From Cytobacillus sp. FSL H8-0458 (lineage in GTDB: Bacteria; Bacillota; Bacilli; Bacillales; Cytobacillaceae), in contig NZ_JBBOBR010000001.1 in the NCBI RefSeq assembly GCF_038002165.1, forward strand, positions 2,232,001 through 2,296,000: DNA of 64,000 nucleotides, read 5' to 3'. This document shows positions 61,801 to 64,000 of this stretch, piece by piece. Below the pieces are notes generated by a model. That model searched no databases and was not told the DNA's origin. It saw only the letters and a list, made by a program, of their open reading frames with translations. Position 1 is the first letter of the stretch; every line of letters starts with the position of its first letter. The position numbers and the translations under genes were made by a program.

Positions 61801-63345
61801 ACCCGTTAAATCATAGGTGATGCGGTCACCGAATTCCTCGATAAGCTGTTCTTCTTTTGATTCAAATTCATGAATTTGGGTATAAAGAAAATCAATTTCT
61901 GTACGAAGCTGAGCAATCTCCTGGGTCTTTTGTTTATCCTGCTTTGACAGGTCGTTTGCTTTTTTCTTTAAAAACCTTTGATATCCGGAATATTGCTGAA
62001 CGGCTTCCCTAATGGCAGCGGAGGATTTCTCCCATTGCTGTGCCGCCTCTTTTTTGATTTCATCCATTCTTTGATTCACTTGCTCCAGGCCGCTGTTCTG
62101 CTCAAGCTTCGCAATTTGCTGGGAAAGCGCGCGAATGCTTTGTTCCCCTTCATGCCATTCTTTTAGTAACAGCTGAAAAGCCAGCTCGTCTTTTCGCTCC
62201 TGCTTTTCCTTCACCGCTTCCTGCAGAACTATATGCTTCTTCTGCTCTTCCGCTAATTTCTTCTCCCAATCCAGCACTTCCCGGTGAGCTTTTGCATACT
62301 CAAGATTATCTTTCTGAAAACGCAGATCCACTTGCCTGCCTGTTAATTTTTCGATTTCTTTTTCCAGCTCAATGAGTGTTTCTTCTTCCGTTTTCTTCAA
62401 ATGCTCCAAAGCGCCAAGCAGCTGTCTTCCAGCTTTAATACTGTCCTCCACAATTCCCTTATGCCCGACACCCTTTGCCAGACTCTCTTCAAAAGGAAGA
62501 ATATCTTCCAGGAATTCTTTATGTGCCTGCTCTCTTTTCAGCAGAACAGGGAGGTCCTTCGCGATGCTTGCCTGACTCTTAAAAATTTCCACCAGATCGT
62601 TCTTATGATGCTCCGTCCGGTGCAGAACCTGACTGACTGTAGGAATGATCCGCTTTTGGAACAGGGAATGATCATCTTCAGCACCTTCAAAAAATTTTCC
62701 GACGCCGCCTTCATCCTTATTAATGTCCTTCATAATATCCCAATCTTTTCGGTTAATCCCATATGTATCCAGAATTCGGTAGTGTTTCTTTGTATCCCGG
62801 TAAACATCGTACCCATTCCATTTTAAATAATCCTTCAGGCCTTCTGTTTCAGCCAGTTCTCCATCTTCATAAAGCGGAATATGTTCAAGAGATGCTTCTT
62901 CTTTTCGTTCAAACTCCCTTGTATAAAAGGTAATATTCGGGACAATTTTCGCTTCCTGTTCAAGAGGTTTACTTTCTCCGCTCTCTTCATTCATTGAAAT
63001 ACGCTGGTCTGCTGAAAACATTCCGCCCGTCACCAAATGCCTGCGGTCAGCCCCGTCGAGCTCCCACTGTATGAGAACATGAAAGGTATAAGGAATAAAC
63101 TGCTCTTTATTATTAAAAAAGAATTGCTGATAAAAGCGATTATTCTGCTTTCCCCATGCGGTACCCGGCTTAAGGATCTGAAATATGGTCTGCAGGAAAA
63201 CACCTTTCCCTCCTCCATTCATCATCGAAATGAGGCCATTTGTGGAGGTTTCCTCATTATGAAAGTTAAATGTGGTGTCCCTATACTGCTTTTGCATGCC
63301 ATCATATTTCAGGCCGGCAATTCTAATTCGATGTATTTTCGGCAT
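58885..63345 (-). CDS. Giant SMC/MukB-like coiled-coil ATPase
   Basis: A 1,486-residue protein with split ATPase halves. The N-terminal nucleotide loop is LISMMNGGGKGVFLQTIFQ (Lys47), where the usual first Gly is Met41 and the Ser/Thr after Lys is Gly48. Long charged coiled coils follow (about 270-590 and 760-1290), separated by a globular hinge-like part (about 600-760). The C-terminal head has a signature SDGSGGQKLSARMVM (from 1373) and a Walker B LVCDNPFGQAASAHVLDPIF in which Asn1409 replaces the catalytic Glu. This layout suits the MukB/MksB/JetC or SbcC-like class. It overlaps the upstream partner by 23 bases, and AGAGGAGG precedes its ATG. No nuclease follows. Confidence 0.8.
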   Translation of the reverse strand: MPKIHRIRIAGLKYDGMQKQYRDTTFNFHNEETSTNGLISMMNGGGKGVFLQTIFQILKPGTAWGKQNNRFYQQFFFNNKEQFIPYTFHVLIQWELDGADRRHLVTGGMFSADQRISMNEESGESKPLEQEAKIVPNITFYTREFERKEEASLEHIPLYEDGELAETEGLKDYLKWNGYDVYRDTKKHYRILDTYGINRKDWDIMKDINKDEGGVGKFFEGAEDDHSLFQKRIIPTVSQVLHRTEHHKNDLVEIFKSQASIAKDLPVLLKREQAHKEFLEDILPFEESLAKGVGHKGIVEDSIKAGRQLLGALEHLKKTEEETLIELEKEIEKLTGRQVDLRFQKDNLEYAKAHREVLDWEKKLAEEQKKHIVLQEAVKEKQERKDELAFQLLLKEWHEGEQSIRALSQQIAKLEQNSGLEQVNQRMDEIKKEAAQQWEKSSAAIREAVQQYSGYQRFLKKKANDLSKQDKQKTQEIAQLRTEIDFLYTQIHEFESKEEQLIEEFGDRITYDLTGFIENLNKQIETKEAALKDIQAKEHRSNEKQNQLASSHGTLAQSIQFSEEKCEELKKKSEGQQQKEKKLFDQLQGVLQGVTAPFTNALISKYALEVEELLVQNREHGEEIKKALWETQLDYALNDEHFWIANNDVKELKEWIDEKTGIDVFYGSQFLQSLKKDEMSSHKLSHPLLPYGLVVSRPQWEKINKQVLGGRMFKSPVPIFMREEMAGENQQNAFVMITGTEKELLADKNQFTNWKIQIVKQIEEKKDTLAELEKTETALRRIIKEIDRFLSHDLACDIEKVLLQEKEALLSRRTELQAIIVQEDKEKELQLGLREQLEKTKKKIEKLSKDAESLTEFKREKSMQQENKRVKQEKEKQKEAFEKLQSVLGNELQTIADLQEKWSQTYLEWKLSAEQNIKKIGFFIDGAAFPASEKAEASEEVPRLSPYILEEINGSIEELKQLQKSKEEQASELLAIQATRESEQKQQRKLEKKLHALNEEWKDASVPDEPISILENMVQTAAKETKAAEKEEREQEKAVTIAETSLKHGMDQRKKSSKKVAKHDQQPEEWEELDLEVKTVEITDQTKQTNAEIKKTEERKKEAEHNITEFEKDQLHLSVILKEEAAAFSDEDIEKIKSQGKQSILSWSEKHQAIQDEGQEKHAKIEQSLRNLKLAIEGKDWEIRFKNEVLTTLDHMDTRHYAHIQSVVQNMKRFSQSGLEQLERDKERAEKAQNFWASRASMKVMSISEAIRSMIAKMKLKNERGSFPLVQLKEDILPKKAEDVEPLLKQHFVSAINKITKRFEMIDDNNQMLDQEIKQLISDEQILFVSLRNRYPELLVYNMRTDNAFMYGKPQREHYSTWQTINQGSRTKSDGSGGQKLSARMVMMMMLLSVKSETDQSWVPLVCDNPFGQAASAHVLDPIFAVADKLKFQFIVVTPPELVKTEISQRFDAYYKLDFIREKGKEIVSDTIVPAFRIYQGEGAVH

Positions 63346-64000
63346 GCTGATCCTCCTCTGTTTTCATCAATTCCTTGAACATCTCATAACGGTCATAGTC
63401 ATGATACAGGTATTCAATCCGTTCAAATAACTCCTGCTTTGGAATCGCCTTCGGTATATCCTCCCGATCCAGAATGACGATGAGTCCTTCTGTTTCCAAA
63501 AGACGCATGGCACTTGCAATCAAACCAATCCGCGTTCTGCGATTGGCTTTCCTGGCTCCATAATCATCTGTGTCGACCTCCATGTATTTCCATGTCGTCA
63601 CAACGTCTCTCATATCAATTTTTACTTCTTCTCCGAAATCCTGCTTTGCTTTAAGCAGGCTATCCCAATTCATGATGACATCATTCACTTGCCGTTCCAA
63701 TGTATAAAAGCTGATCCCTTCGCGCTTCGTGCGGATCTTAGCCGCCTGATTGCGGTCGATGCCCGCCAGGAATGCCATAATGACAACGCTCATCAGGTGA
63801 AAGTGTTTTTTTGTTTCAACCTGTTTATGCCTGTCCTTCATATGTGTAAAATTCGTCGCAAAAACAGAGCCGGTCGGCTGTACAACGAGCTGAATCCGTT
63901 TCGGCGATTCAATTATAAAGGTCCCGGATTCATCTGCCATTAAAAGCACCGTCTGTCTTACATCAGGATCGAAATACGCCTGAAAGTGCTCGCTGTTTTC
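63323..64000 (-). CDS. Partner protein of the SMC-like ATPase, 5-prime end outside window
   Basis: At least 225 residues are visible; the frame continues upstream to the window edge (ENSEHFQAYFDPDVRQTVLL), so the apparent GTG at 63949 is internal and the gene is partial. A region with RQVNDVIMNWDSLLKAKQ and later GLIASAMRLLETEGLIVIL looks like winged-helix segments, as in MukE/MksE/JetB. The overlap with the ATPase gene indicates coupling. I cannot name the family with certainty; the kleisin-type MukF/MksF partner would lie further upstream, outside the window. Confidence 0.6.
   Translation of the reverse strand, partial: ENSEHFQAYFDPDVRQTVLLMADESGTFIIESPKRIQLVVQPTGSVFATNFTHMKDRHKQVETKKHFHLMSVVIMAFLAGIDRNQAAKIRTKREGISFYTLERQVNDVIMNWDSLLKAKQDFGEEVKIDMRDVVTTWKYMEVDTDDYGARKANRRTRIGLIASAMRLLETEGLIVILDREDIPKAIPKQELFERIEYLYHDYDRYEMFKELMKTEEDQHAENTSN

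Noticed and set aside
62401-62826. 141-codon open frame opposite the giant ATPase
   Set aside because: Lies wholly within coiled-coil-coding sequence on the other strand and has no supporting signal.
58885-63345. Reading the giant ATPase as a standard Wadjet JetC
   Set aside because: The N-terminal sequence, atypical Walker motifs, length and missing JetD do not allow a firm assignment; only a condensin-like layout is claimed.

Overview
This window comes from a low-GC, endospore-forming Gram-positive of the Bacillaceae (Bacillus, Cytobacillus or Mesobacillus-like). The evidence is strong AGGAGG ribosome binding sites, a T-box and a SAM-I riboswitch, a Spo0E-type SQELD protein, two bacillolysins, a YesL/DUF624 protein and a CRE-like catabolite site. 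I see no rRNA, tRNA, CRISPR array, insertion sequence or prophage.

Bases 1-27,651 form a glycosaminoglycan (chondroitin/dermatan sulfate, probably also hyaluronan) utilisation locus. A leftward operon (10,437 to 1, running off the window) encodes a sugar ABC transporter without its ATPase, a secreted PL8 lyase with Ig-like domains, a Cys-type sulfatase, a GH88 unsaturated glucuronyl hydrolase, a YesL-like membrane protein and the start of a mannose-family PTS EIIA. A rightward sensor kinase/response regulator pair follows (10,551-12,777), then a second PL8 enzyme with all four catalytic residues of chondroitinase ABC (12,836-16,033). Next is a leftward catabolic operon: ROK sugar kinase, AgaS isomerase/deaminase, NagA deacetylase, LacC kinase and LacD aldolase. 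Together these take GalNAc to triose phosphates. A second ABC transporter, a Gfo/Idh/MocA oxidoreductase and a LacI regulator with operator-like sites close the region. The logic reads: extracellular lyases cut the polymer, the disaccharides are imported, sulfate and the unsaturated uronic acid are removed, and the amino sugar goes through tagatose-6-phosphate.

Bases 28,000-44,750 hold a small Spo0E-like protein, a NarL-type two-component system behind an attenuator-like hairpin, a bacillolysin, a HAD phosphatase and a T-box-controlled branched-chain amino acid operon (ilvB-ilvN-ilvC-ilvA; specifier read as AUC, isoleucine). They also hold an OmpR-type two-component system with a MacB-like ABC exporter, and a second bacillolysin.

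Bases 44,750-51,150 hold a CoA-disulfide reductase/rhodanese/TusA fusion, GMP reductase, and a patch of decayed genes: one multiply frameshifted, one with an in-frame amber codon, one truncated and frameshifted, and one with an internal deletion. Bases 51,261-58,579 hold a class I aminotransferase, a GNAT protein divergent from a MocR regulator, a SAM-I riboswitch-controlled methyltransferase/PH-domain operon, and a glycerate kinase/SLC13 transporter pair.

The right edge (58,885-64,000) holds the most unusual system: a 1,486-residue SMC/MukB-like coiled-coil ATPase with non-canonical Walker A and Walker B motifs. It is translationally coupled to a MukE/MksE-sized partner that continues past the window. 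It resembles MksBEF/Wadjet-type condensins in layout, but no nuclease gene lies downstream.
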